Assembly: GCF_901212675.1 (NCBI RefSeq)
Contig: NZ_CAAKOQ010000059.1
Span: 15 to 32,018, forward strand
Reading direction: 5' to 3'
DNA: 32,004 nucleotides
Source of the DNA: Olsenella uli
GTDB taxonomy: Bacteria > Actinomycetota > Coriobacteriia > Coriobacteriales > Atopobiaceae
Below the pieces are notes generated by a model. The model was not told the origin of the DNA. It ran no database searches and saw nothing but the letters and a program-made list of their open reading frames with translations. Below, one piece after another: positions 1-7,714 of the stretch. Each line of letters starts with the position of its first letter. Position 1 is the stretch's first letter. The translations under genes were made by a program, and so were the position numbers.

Positions 1-218
1 GACCCAATACCGTCCACCCCGCACATAAACGACTAACATGCATGTCTTGCACTTGTACATGCTATATACAAGTAAAACGTCATGTGGGAAGAAAACGGCA
101 AGCGGATAAACGGAATACAGGGCCGGTCGGCCGTGGCCGCCGCACCAAGCAGCGGCCACGGCCGACCGGTTGTGAGCAGGCCACTTCCTTCGCAGCCGCC
201 CAGTGTGAGCGGACCGGC
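1..218. other. Non-coding end downstream of polA
   Basis: No convincing gene is seen here. The stretch holds a very strong hairpin (annotated separately) about 50 bases past the polA stop; the rest shows no motif I recognise. Confidence 0.5.
123..169 (-). terminator. 18-bp perfect hairpin after polA
   Basis: Positions 123-140 and 152-169 are perfect reverse complements (18 bp, very GC-rich) around an 11-base loop. It lies about 50 bases downstream of the polA stop codon. There is no clean T-tract on the minus strand, so it may be a 3' end-stabilising stem or an imperfect terminator rather than a classic intrinsic terminator. The hairpin is seen directly; the role is inferred. Confidence 0.5.
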
Positions 219-2969
219 CTACTTAGCAGCCGCCCAGTCCTTGCCCCAGCTCACCTCGGCCACGAGCGGCACGGAGAGCTTGACCACGCCCTCCATGGTC
301 TCCTTCACGAGGCGGCTCAGCTCCTCGAGCTCGGCCTCGGGTACCTCGAAGTCCAGCTCGTCGTGGATCTGCAGGATGAGGCGGCTCTTGAGCCCCTCCT
401 CGCGCATACGCGCGTCGACCGCGATCATCGCGAGCTTGATGATGTCGGCCGCCGTGCCCTGCATCGGGTGGTTCATGGCCGTGCGCTCGCCAAAGCTGCG
501 CAGGTTGGCGTTCCTCGACAGGATGTCGGGCACGTGGCGCTTGCGGCCGAACATCGTCTCGACCCAGACGTTCTTCTTGGCCTCCGCGACGGTGCGGTCG
601 AGGTAGGTGCGCACGCCAGGGTAGGCCGCGAAGTAGCGGTCGATCATCTCCTGCGCCTCGCGTCGCGGGATGCCCAGCGAGGTGGAGAGCCCGTAGGCCT
701 GCTGGCCGTAGACGATGCCGAAGTTCACGGCCTTGGCGCGGCTGCGCAGCTCCGGCGTGACCTCGGCGACCGGCACGCCAAAGACGCGTGCGGCCGTCTC
801 GGCGTGAAAGTCCTCGCCCTCGCAGAAGGCCGCGATGAGGTGCTCGTCGCCGGAGAGGTGCGCGAGCAGGCGCAGCTCGATCTGCGAGTAGTCGCACGCG
901 AGGAAGACGCTGCCCGGGGCCACCGTGAACGCCGTGCGCACGCGCCGGCCCAGCTCGCTTCTGACGGGGATGTTCTGCAGGTTGGGGCTGGAGCTCGAGA
1001 GGCGCCCCGTCGCGGCCACAGTCTGGTTGAGGCTCGTGTGGATGCGCCCGTCGCCGGCGATGAGGGCCGGCAGGGCGTCCAGGTAGGTTGACTTGATCTT
1101 GGCCTTCTCGCGATAGGCCAGGACCTCGGCCACCACGTCGTAGCTGCGGGCAAGCTCCTCGAGCACCTTGGCGTTGGTGGAGTAGTAGCCGCGATGCGTC
1201 TTCTTGAGGCCCGCCGTGGGCAGGCCCAGGTCGTCGAAGAGCACGCCCGAGAGCTGCATGGGGCTGTCGATGTTGAACTCGCGGCCCGCCTCCTCGAAGA
1301 CCCTGCGCCTGGAGGCCTCGATGTCGGCCCCCAGCTCGGCGGACTGCTGGGCAAGGACCGCAGGGTCGACGTGCATGCCCTGGCGCTCCATGCGCGCGAG
1401 CACGCCCACGAGCGGCATCTCGATCTGGTACATACAGCGGGCCGACCCGTCCTTCTCGAGCTCGTCGGCAAGCGCCGGCCGCGCGAGGCGCGACACCTCG
1501 GCGGCGATGGCCGAGGCTGGCACGTCGTCGGTGGGCTTGGGGAGCTCGCCTGAGAGGTAGCGCCCAGCAACGTCGGTCGCGCCGTAGGAGCCGGCCGAGG
1601 AGTCGAGCAGGTAGGTGGCCACGCCGTCGTCGAAGATGCGGTCCGCGGAGAGCTCGGCCGGGTCGAACGCGGAGCCCGCCTCCGGCTCGTACGCCGGAAG
1701 CGACGAGTCCACGGGATAGAGCGCGTGGACGAGGCGCTTCACGTCGAGCGAGGCCACCTTGCCCTGCTCGAACGCGCGGGCCACCAGCGAGCGTGCCCCG
1801 TCGCCTGCGAGCCTACCCACGCCGGCCTCGCATGAGGCCCAGACCTCGAGCTCGGGCTCGAAGAGCGTGCCCTGCACGGGAGCGTCCGCCACGACGATGC
1901 CAAGCCACTCCCCCGCCTCCAGCGCGTCGGCGAGCGCCTTCTCGAGGACCTCGCCCGAAAGCACCGGTCCCAGCTCGACGCACGCCGGCGTCGGGGCATC
2001 GCCGGCAGCGTCGTCGCCCGCGAGCGCGAGCACGCGGTTCGTCATGCCCGTGAACCCGAGCGCGCCGAAGGCGTCGCGCACGACCTGCACGTCGAACGTG
2101 GGGAACCTGGCGTCCGCGAGGTCCACGTCGATGGGCGCGTCGGTACGGATCTGGGCCACCTTGCGGCTGAGCAGCGCGTCGTCGATGTGGGCGCGCAGGC
2201 TCTCGCCCATCTTGCCCTTGACCTCGTCGGCATGCGCGATGACCTCGTCGAGCGAGCCGTACTTCACGATGAGGGCGCTCGCCTTCTTGGGGCCGATGCC
2301 CGGCACGCCGGGGATGTTGTCCGAGGTGTCGCCCTTGAGGCCGTAGAAGTCGGGCACGAGCTTGGGCGTGACGCCGTGGTAGAGGTCGTCGACGCTCTCG
2401 GGTGTCATGATGTTCACGTCCGAGACGCCCTTGCGCGTGGACACGACGTTCACGTGGTCGGTCACGAGCTGGTACATGTCGCGGTCGCCCGTGACGAGCA
2501 GCATGTCGTAGCCGGCCTCCTCGCCGCGCCGGGCGAGCGTGCCCAGGATGTCGTCGCCCTCCCAGCCCTCGAGCTCGACCACCGGCACGTCCATCTGGCG
2601 CAGCAGCTCCTTCACCATGGGGAACTGCTCGTGAAGGATGGGGTCCATGGGCGGCCGCTGGGCCTTGTACTGCGGCAGCATCTCCATGCGCACGCGCGGC
2701 TTGCCCTTGTCGAACGCGCAGATGACGCCGCTCGGGCGGAACTTCTCGACCAGCTTCACGAACATCGAGACGAAGCCGAAGATGGCGTTGGTCGGCCGGC
2801 CGTCGGGTGTGGTCATCGTGGGCGGGATGGCGTGGAAGGCGCGATGCATGAGCGAGTTGCCGTCCACCACGGCGATGGTGCGCCGGGCCTCCGGCTTGGC
2901 GGCGCTCGGGGTGGCCTCGAGCGTGATGTCGTCTGCGACCTGCGGTTCTTTCTGCGTGCCGTCCGTCAT
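219..2969 (-). CDS. polA: DNA polymerase I
   Basis: Encodes a 916-residue DNA polymerase I, used for Okazaki fragment maturation and gap filling in repair. The N-terminal 5'-3' exonuclease/FEN domain (about residues 25-300) carries VVDGNSLMHRAFHA and the helix-hairpin-helix-like GDTSDNIPGVPGIGPKKA. The middle 3'-5' exonuclease-like domain lacks the DxE proofreading motif, so it is probably structural only. The polymerase domain shows motif A (DYSQIELR), motif B (RSRAKAVNFGIVYGQ) and motif C (HDE at 869-871). The chosen ATG has AAGGAG upstream (shared with a -10-like TACAAT at 3000-3005). The reading frame stays open upstream to 3434 but that extension has no polymerase similarity. Single gene, transcribed away from the EF-hand gene. 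Identification is firm. Confidence 0.97.
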   Translation of the reverse strand: MTDGTQKEPQVADDITLEATPSAAKPEARRTIAVVDGNSLMHRAFHAIPPTMTTPDGRPTNAIFGFVSMFVKLVEKFRPSGVICAFDKGKPRVRMEMLPQYKAQRPPMDPILHEQFPMVKELLRQMDVPVVELEGWEGDDILGTLARRGEEAGYDMLLVTGDRDMYQLVTDHVNVVSTRKGVSDVNIMTPESVDDLYHGVTPKLVPDFYGLKGDTSDNIPGVPGIGPKKASALIVKYGSLDEVIAHADEVKGKMGESLRAHIDDALLSRKVAQIRTDAPIDVDLADARFPTFDVQVVRDAFGALGFTGMTNRVLALAGDDAAGDAPTPACVELGPVLSGEVLEKALADALEAGEWLGIVVADAPVQGTLFEPELEVWASCEAGVGRLAGDGARSLVARAFEQGKVASLDVKRLVHALYPVDSSLPAYEPEAGSAFDPAELSADRIFDDGVATYLLDSSAGSYGATDVAGRYLSGELPKPTDDVPASAIAAEVSRLARPALADELEKDGSARCMYQIEMPLVGVLARMERQGMHVDPAVLAQQSAELGADIEASRRRVFEEAGREFNIDSPMQLSGVLFDDLGLPTAGLKKTHRGYYSTNAKVLEELARSYDVVAEVLAYREKAKIKSTYLDALPALIAGDGRIHTSLNQTVAATGRLSSSSPNLQNIPVRSELGRRVRTAFTVAPGSVFLACDYSQIELRLLAHLSGDEHLIAAFCEGEDFHAETAARVFGVPVAEVTPELRSRAKAVNFGIVYGQQAYGLSTSLGIPRREAQEMIDRYFAAYPGVRTYLDRTVAEAKKNVWVETMFGRKRHVPDILSRNANLRSFGERTAMNHPMQGTAADIIKLAMIAVDARMREEGLKSRLILQIHDELDFEVPEAELEELSRLVKETMEGVVKLSVPLVAEVSWGKDWAAAK

Positions 2970-2999
2970 GGGGTAGCCCTTCTCCTTGGTTGCCAACCC

Positions 3000-3005
3000 A
3001 TTGTA
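3000..3005 (-). promoter_or_regulatory. Candidate -10 box of polA
   Basis: On the minus strand the hexamer TACAAT lies about 30 bases before the polA ATG, one base from the TATAAT consensus. No good -35 box is visible at the usual spacing, so this is a tentative call. Confidence 0.35.
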
Positions 3006-3194
3006 GACGGGGTCCGCCCTCCGCGGCGCGCGCGGGCCCGCGGGCCGCAGGCGCCGGGCCGCGGAATAGCGGCATGCGGGAGACGTCATGCTCTGGCACC
3101 TTTTGCCTGCGGATGCGTCGCGTGCTTGGCAGCGAAGGCGCGGGTTCCGCAGCAAGCAAGCCCCCGTGGGCAAGCCCCTCACGAAAGGGCCTCC

Positions 3195-3401
3195 ATGGGC
3201 CTCATGGACCGCAACGATGACGGACGCGTGGGCCCGGGCGAGTTTGGCCGGGCAGCAGCCAAGACCGGCTGGGGGCTCACGATGCTGCAGATGATGGACG
3301 AGGACGGCGACCCCGGCCCGGGCGGTGGTCCCGGCGGCGGCTCGGGAGGTGGCTGCGGTCAGGCCCCTGACTGCGGACAGGCCCCTATTGATTGCGGATA
3401 G
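3195..3401 (+). CDS. Small EF-hand protein with Gly/Cys-rich tail
   Basis: A 68-residue open frame starting at ATG 3195, with AAAGGG five bases before it. Residues 5-16 read DRNDDGRVGPGE, an exact match to the 12-residue calcium-binding EF-hand loop (D1, N3, D5, G6, V8, E12). A second, shortened acidic loop DEDGD follows after a helix-like stretch. The tail is a run of glycines and then CGQAPDCGQAPIDCG, a short tandem duplication with three cysteines. No signal peptide or membrane segment is seen. Codon third positions are G/C-rich as in neighbouring genes. It sits alone, divergent from polA and followed by a palindromic repeat. Function unknown; calcium binding is inferred from the motif. 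It could be a chance frame, but the intact EF-hand loop argues against that. Confidence 0.55.
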   Translation: MGLMDRNDDGRVGPGEFGRAAAKTGWGLTMLQMMDEDGDPGPGGGPGGGSGGGCGQAPDCGQAPIDCG

Positions 3402-3416
3402 CTCCTCACCGCCGGC

Positions 3417-3488
3417 CGTAGCGTTTTCGGACAAGTGGGCTTCTCGCCACCTGGGGTTTTGTCGAAGCCGTTGTCCAAAACCGCTACG
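3417..3488. repeat. GGACAA palindromic repeat, copy 1
   Basis: Outer arms 3418-3434 and 3471-3487 are nearly perfect reverse complements (GTAGCGTTTTCGGACAA versus GTAGCGGTTTTGGACAA). Between them lies CACCTGGGGTTTTGTC (3448-3463), identical in copy 2. It starts 15 bases after the EF-hand protein stop. No T-tract makes it a standard terminator. Likely an intergenic repeat family. Confidence 0.7.
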
Positions 3489-3530
3489 TTCGGCAAACGC
3501 TGGGACGGGGCCCCGCTCCCCTACCGCCGA

Positions 3531-3604
3531 GTGGAGCTTTTTTGGACAAAGCGACCCTCAGTCACCTGGGGTTTTGTCCGGTCGCTTGTCCGAAGACACT
3601 ACAG
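3531..3604. repeat. GGACAA palindromic repeat, copy 2
   Basis: Imperfect arms 3531-3556 and 3579-3604 share the GGACAA/TTGTCC ends and the same internal 16-mer CACCTGGGGTTTTGTC (3563-3578) as copy 1, 115 bases away. The right arm runs over the uvrC stop codon at 3599-3601, so the last codons of uvrC are made of repeat sequence. Confidence 0.7.
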
Positions 3605-5848
3605 TGACGGGACGGGGGCGTCGATGGGCGCGTCAGTGGGTACGTCGTTGGCTGTATCAGCGGCCGTGTCGTCGGATACGTCACCAGACGTCTCGTCGGA
3701 TGCGTTGTCGGGCATCTCGTTGGGCAAGTCACCGGGCGCATCGCCAGATGCGTCCCCCAGCGCCCGCTCGCGGCCGCGGCCCAGTTCCTCGTCCCATGCC
3801 CTCAGGGTCCCCCAGATCTCGTGCGCCACCTCGGCTGGAATCCCCGGCACCGCGGCGATCTCGGCCTCGCTCGCCTCGCGCAGGTGCTTCATGCTGCCAA
3901 AGGCCCGACGCAGTGCCCGCTTGCGCTTCTCCCCCACGCCCGGAATCTCGTCGAGAATCGACACCGTCATCGCCTTGTCGCGAAGCTCGCGGTGGAACGT
4001 GATGGCGAAGCGGTGCGCCTCGTCTCGCACGCGCTTCACGAGGTAGAGCGACGCAGAGCCGCTCGGCAGCACCACCGGCATGTCATCCCACGGCACGAAG
4101 AGCTCCTCGTCCGACTTTGCGAGGCCCGCCATCGGGATGTCCACGCCCAGCGCCCCCAGCTGCTCGATGGCAGCCGTGAGCTGCGGCTTTCCGCCATCGA
4201 GGATGAGCAGGTCGGGCTTTTTGCCAAAGCGCTCGTCGGCCATGCACTCGGGCCCATAGCGCCTCGCCAGTACCTCGCTCATGCTCACGAAGTCGTTGGC
4301 CTCGTCCAGCTCGGCGCGAATCTTGAAGCGGCGATACTGGCTCTTGTCGGGATGCCCGCCCGTGAACACCACCATCGACGCCACCGTGTGCTTGCCGTGG
4401 ATGGTCGAGATGTCGAAGCACTCGATGCGCATGGGCGGCTCGTCCAGGGCCAGCGCGCTCTCCAGCTGGAGCAGCGCCTCATTGGTACGCTTGTCCTCGT
4501 AACCGGTGCGCAGCTCGTAGCGCGCGAGGTAGTGGTGGGCGTTGTTGGTTGCCATCTGGGCCACCTGGGCCTTCGCCCCGCGCTGGGGCACGTGCAGCGT
4601 CACGCGCCGGCCACGCCGGGCCGTGAGCCAGCCCTCCACCGTCTCGGCATCCGCAAGCGCGCAGGGCACGCAGACCTCAGTGGGGATGTCGCCCGTCTGG
4701 TCGTAGTAGCGCTTCACGAAGCCGTCGACCAGTTCCTCCTCGCCCACGTCGAGGCCCTTGTCGAGCACGAACTCGCAGGTACGGCTCACGCGGCCCTCGC
4801 GTACCACGAACACGCAGGCGCCCGCGATGGTCTCCTCGCGCCAGAACCCGATGACGTCGGTGTCCTGCCCGCCACCGAGCACCACGCGCTGCTTGTCGTC
4901 GAGCCCGTCGATGACGGCGAGGCGGCGTTTCACGCGCCCAGCCCGCTCGAAGTCGAGGTTCGCGGCGGCCTCGGCCATCTCGGCCTTGAGCTCGGCCACG
5001 AACTCGCCGCGATGGCCCGCGAGGAAGCGCTCCACCTGCGTCACGTGGCCGGCATACTCCTCGGGCGTGACGCAGCCCGCGCACACGCCGGGCCCGCGTC
5101 CCACGTGGTAGTCGAAGCAGGGGCGGCCGTGCTCGGCCTGGGCCAGCGCCACGACGTCGCCCTGCTCGGGATGCGCCTCGATCTGGCGGCGCACGCGCTT
5201 CCACTCGGCGCAGGTGGCGATGCACAGCGGCATCACCTTGCGGACCACGTCGATCGTGGCGCGCGCGGCGCGGGCATCGGTGTAGGGGCCAAAGTAGCGC
5301 GTCTCGGGGCGGTGACGCTCGCGCGTGTACTTGATGGCCGGGAAGACGTCGCCTTTCGTGAGCGCGATGTAGGGGTAGCTCTTGTCGTCCTTGAGGTCGA
5401 CGTTGAAGGGAGGGCGGTACTGGTGGATGAGGTTGATCTCGAGGACGAGGGCCTCGTGCTCGGAGCCCACGACCACGTAGTCGAAGCTTGCCGTGGCCGC
5501 CATGAGGCGCGGAACCATGGGGCGTTCGTCGGTGAGCTGCACGTACTGGCGCATGCGGGCGCGCAGGTTCTTGGCCTTGCCCACGTAGAGTACGTCGCCC
5601 TTGGCGTCCTTCCAGAGGTAGCAGCCCGGGTCGGTGGGAACGAGCGCCACCTGCTCGGCGATGGTGGGCAGGTGGGCGGGACCCGCAGCGGCCGCCTCGC
5701 GCACGGCCGCGGCCGCCGTGGCCGCGTCGCTCGCAAGCGCGGCCTCGAGTTTGCCGACATCGCCCAGAGCGGGCCCCTTGTCACCGCTTCCCGCGAACCC
5801 GTCCGTGGCGCCGACCTTGGGCGTGCCCTCGTCTCCGAGCTTTGACAC
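3599..5848 (-). CDS. uvrC: UvrABC excinuclease subunit C
   Basis: A 749-residue UvrC, the dual-incision nuclease of nucleotide excision repair. Visible parts in order: GIY-YIG nuclease (about 70-150; GCYLW and VLYVGKAKNLRARMRQ), a Cys-rich stretch (CIATC, RPCFDYHVGRGPGVCAGC) matching the place of the iron-sulfur cysteines of the family, a UVR domain (NLDFERAGRVKRRL), the RNase H-like nuclease (ECFDISTIHGKHTVASMVVF, DLLILDGGKPQLTAA) and C-terminal tandem HhH (IPGVGEKRKRALRRAFGS). I chose GTG 5848 because a GGGAGGGGGAG site precedes it; this leaves an unusual N-terminal extension of about 55 residues rich in Ala/Gly, so a later start is possible. The last 52 residues are an acidic tetrapeptide repeat (see findings). 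Identification firm. Confidence 0.95.
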   Translation of the reverse strand: MSKLGDEGTPKVGATDGFAGSGDKGPALGDVGKLEAALASDAATAAAAVREAAAAGPAHLPTIAEQVALVPTDPGCYLWKDAKGDVLYVGKAKNLRARMRQYVQLTDERPMVPRLMAATASFDYVVVGSEHEALVLEINLIHQYRPPFNVDLKDDKSYPYIALTKGDVFPAIKYTRERHRPETRYFGPYTDARAARATIDVVRKVMPLCIATCAEWKRVRRQIEAHPEQGDVVALAQAEHGRPCFDYHVGRGPGVCAGCVTPEEYAGHVTQVERFLAGHRGEFVAELKAEMAEAAANLDFERAGRVKRRLAVIDGLDDKQRVVLGGGQDTDVIGFWREETIAGACVFVVREGRVSRTCEFVLDKGLDVGEEELVDGFVKRYYDQTGDIPTEVCVPCALADAETVEGWLTARRGRRVTLHVPQRGAKAQVAQMATNNAHHYLARYELRTGYEDKRTNEALLQLESALALDEPPMRIECFDISTIHGKHTVASMVVFTGGHPDKSQYRRFKIRAELDEANDFVSMSEVLARRYGPECMADERFGKKPDLLILDGGKPQLTAAIEQLGALGVDIPMAGLAKSDEELFVPWDDMPVVLPSGSASLYLVKRVRDEAHRFAITFHRELRDKAMTVSILDEIPGVGEKRKRALRRAFGSMKHLREASEAEIAAVPGIPAEVAHEIWGTLRAWDEELGRGRERALGDASGDAPGDLPNEMPDNASDETSGDVSDDTAADTANDVPTDAPIDAPVPSL
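3602..3757 (-). repeat. 12-nt minisatellite coding the UvrC tail
   Basis: The last 52 codons of uvrC form 13 degenerate four-residue units such as GDAS, GDAP, GDVS, DDTA, TDAP, IDAP. At DNA level the unit is 12 nt, seen on the plus strand as variations of GGCGCGTCGNTG. It lies past the HhH domain and is not part of any UvrC domain I know. Confidence 0.7.
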
Positions 5849-5880
5849 TCGTCTCCCCCTCCCCGAATGTGATGCATTAG

Positions 5881-5886
5881 ATTCTA
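5881..5886 (-). promoter_or_regulatory. Candidate extended -10 box of uvrC
   Basis: The minus strand reads TTGCTAGAAT, that is TGC followed by TAGAAT, an extended -10 promoter element about 32 bases before the uvrC GTG start. No clear -35 box is needed for extended -10 promoters and none is obvious. Confidence 0.4.
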
Positions 5887-6023
5887 GCAACCGGTCGGAC
5901 GGGCTCGCCCTGGACAGAGCCCACGGAGGCCGTCGTGCGCGGGACGCGCGAGTCGGCAAGGGCTCGCGAGGGGCCCGCTCTCGGACGATTCCGCGCGAAC
6001 GGCCCCTCCCGGACGGGTTCGCA

Positions 6024-6214
6024 GGCCATCTACCGAAGCATTCGGAAATCAGGTCTTCGCACTTTTGAGTTGTGAACGTTTTTTTGGGCGCTTCGACCCC
6101 GTCTGGGAGGCAAACCCCAAATAAGCTACTCGGGCCACGCTCAAAACGGAGGGTAAATTCGTTCACAACTCAAAAGTGCGAAGACGTCAATTGCGAATGC
6201 TCCGGTAGATGGCC
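6024..6214. repeat. Large inverted repeat, 55-bp arms
   Basis: Arms 6024-6078 and 6160-6214 are reverse complements with few mismatches; the inner 26 bases of each arm (ending ...TTTTGAGTTGTGAACG on the left) match perfectly. The spacer is 81 bases and AT-richer than the surroundings. Similarity fades gradually beyond the outer ends (TTCGCAGG versus CTTGCGGG). No transposase is encoded. It looks like a MITE-like or REP-like element, but no target duplication is evident. Confidence 0.75.
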
Positions 6215-6253
6215 CGCAAGCCGGCCGGATGCCCGGCTTTTCAAAGGCGAGGC

Positions 6254-6391
6254 CAATCGCCGACCCCGCATGACCAGACAGACGCCTGCCTTCAAGGGCG
6301 CGGCTCGGTCGTCGGCCCGCCCAGATGGAATAGTATGGCGCAATCGCCGACCCCGCACGGGAGCGTGACACGGCCGTCGGCCCCGCATGGC
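6254..6391. repeat. Degenerate CGNCGRCCCCGCATGG direct repeats
   Basis: CAATCGCCGACCCCGCA occurs at 6254 and 6341, and close variants (GTCGTCGGCCCGCCCAGATGG near 6308, CGTCGGCCCCGCATGGCCA at 6375) lie between and after. Spacing is irregular, so this is not a CRISPR array. Role unknown. Confidence 0.5.
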
Positions 6392-6579
6392 CAAATGTCG
6401 AGGAGGCGGCAGGTCACGAGGGGCGACCCCAGGCGGACCTGCCCGTCTGGTTTCGCCGTGTGATTCCGCAAGGCGCAGGCCGGCGGGCCTAAGATGATGA
6501 GTTGCAAAAGGAGGCGGAGGACCGCGCCCACGCGACGCGCCGGCAGTCCGCCACGCCCGACTACGACACAGGAGCGCAC

Positions 6580-7590
6580 GTGATCGAAGCAAGGGACATC
6601 ACCATCGACGAGCTCGAGGCCACCGCGGCAGAGCTTGGCATCAGCCTGCCCATCGAGCAGACCTCCGCCTGGTCCCGCTACCAGGCCACCATCGACGGCC
6701 GCACGCCGTGGGGCTGCGTCGCCCTCGAGGAGCACGACGCGGACGGCGCCGCCCACACCGTCGCCCTCGCGAGCCTGTTCGACTACGAGACCCACGGCTA
6801 CCACTACCTGCGCACCAACCACGCGCCGGTCTGGGTGGAGACGCCCACGCCCGAGCAGGAGGCCGTGGGCATCGAGGCCCTCGCCGCTCACGTCCACAAG
6901 CGCGACCACAAGCAGGTCTTCATCCGCCTGTCGGTCCTCGCCGACCTGCCTGCCTGTGAGCCCACGCTTTCCGGCATTCCCTACGACCACACGGTCATCA
7001 TCGACGTCACGGGCGGCGACGAGGCCATCCTCTCGCGCATGAAGCCACGCGGGCGCAGGGACGTGCGCAAGAGCCTGCGCGAGAGCCCGGCCACCTGCGC
7101 CGACGAGACCGAGCTCGCCGCCAAGAGCTTCGAGGAGTACTACGACGTCATGCGCGAGACGGGCGAGCGTGACGGCTTCCACCCCGCTCCCTGCAGCGAC
7201 TACGAGGACATGATCCGCATCCTTGGGCCCAAGCACTGCCGCGTCTACGCCGGCCGCATCGACGGGCGCGTGGTCACCTGGTCGATCGTCACCATCTCGG
7301 GTACGCGCGGCGTGCGCTACTACGGCGCGAGCCGCAACGACACCATGCGCCAGCACGTCACCGACAAGCTCGTCTACTTCGAGTGCTGCAACCTGGGCGC
7401 CAACAAGGGCTGCCTGGACTACGACATGATGGCCATCGGCAGCGACTTCTCGCCCAAGCTCATGGGGCTCAACGAGTTCAAGACCAAGTTCACCAAGGAG
7501 GTCGCCGAGGTGGCCCCCGCCCGCGACCTGCCACTGCGCCACACGTTCTACAAGGCGCTCGTCACGGCCAAGAAGATCCGCGACCGCTAA
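6580..7590 (+). CDS. FemAB-like peptidoglycan aminoacyltransferase
   Basis: A 336-residue protein of the FemABX/GNAT-like family, whose members transfer amino acids from aminoacyl-tRNA to the peptidoglycan stem peptide (lipid II) to build interpeptide bridges. Supporting motifs are the C-terminal GNAT half: ARVYAGRIDGRVV-type strand (RVYAGRIDGRVVTWSI), VRYYGASRNDTMRQHV, and GLNEFKTKFTKEVAE, which parallels the GLxxFKxxFGG region of FemX. The N-terminal half carries PIEQTSAWSRYQ, similar to the usual start of FemX domains. It lacks the long coiled-coil of FemA, as in single-unit FemX types. GTG 6580 was chosen for AGGAG five bases upstream; a TTG at 6502 is less likely. The amino acid added cannot be read from sequence. 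Confidence 0.8.
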   Translation: MIEARDITIDELEATAAELGISLPIEQTSAWSRYQATIDGRTPWGCVALEEHDADGAAHTVALASLFDYETHGYHYLRTNHAPVWVETPTPEQEAVGIEALAAHVHKRDHKQVFIRLSVLADLPACEPTLSGIPYDHTVIIDVTGGDEAILSRMKPRGRRDVRKSLRESPATCADETELAAKSFEEYYDVMRETGERDGFHPAPCSDYEDMIRILGPKHCRVYAGRIDGRVVTWSIVTISGTRGVRYYGASRNDTMRQHVTDKLVYFECCNLGANKGCLDYDMMAIGSDFSPKLMGLNEFKTKFTKEVAEVAPARDLPLRHTFYKALVTAKKIRDR

Positions 7591-7598
7591 CCCCACCT

Positions 7599-7627
7599 GT
7601 CACGTTTCCTTCCGGATGATTTGTCAC
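7599..7627. repeat. GTCACGTTTCCTTCC repeat, half copy
   Basis: GTCACGTTTCCTTCCGGATG and the following ATTTGTCAC match the left arm of the long palindromes at 24217 and 25587. The right arm is missing; instead a small CACGT-TTTG-ACGTG palindrome follows. It begins 8 bases after the FemAB stop. Confidence 0.8.
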
Positions 7628-7714
7628 GTTTTGACGTGGGGGCAGGTGGCGGGCCGGCAGCGAGACCTCAGACCGGTCGCCGCACCCCGTACGAACACAG
7701 CCCGAGGAGCACCC

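Larger units (their letters stand above)
5849..6579. other. 730-bp intergenic region between uvrC and the FemAB gene
   Basis: No gene is supported here; the open frames have no recognisable content. It holds the uvrC promoter, a large inverted repeat (6024-6214), a short stem with TTTT after it (AAGCCGG / CCGGCTT, 6218-6240) and degenerate direct repeats (6254-6391). The divergent neighbours mean both promoters must lie here. Confidence 0.6.

Noticed and set aside
3595..3601. Intrinsic terminator for uvrC from the second palindrome
   Set aside because: On the minus strand the stem is followed by A residues, not T; the stop codon itself lies in the arm.
6254..6391. Possible small CRISPR array
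   Set aside because: Copies are few, degenerate and irregularly spaced; no cas genes in the window.
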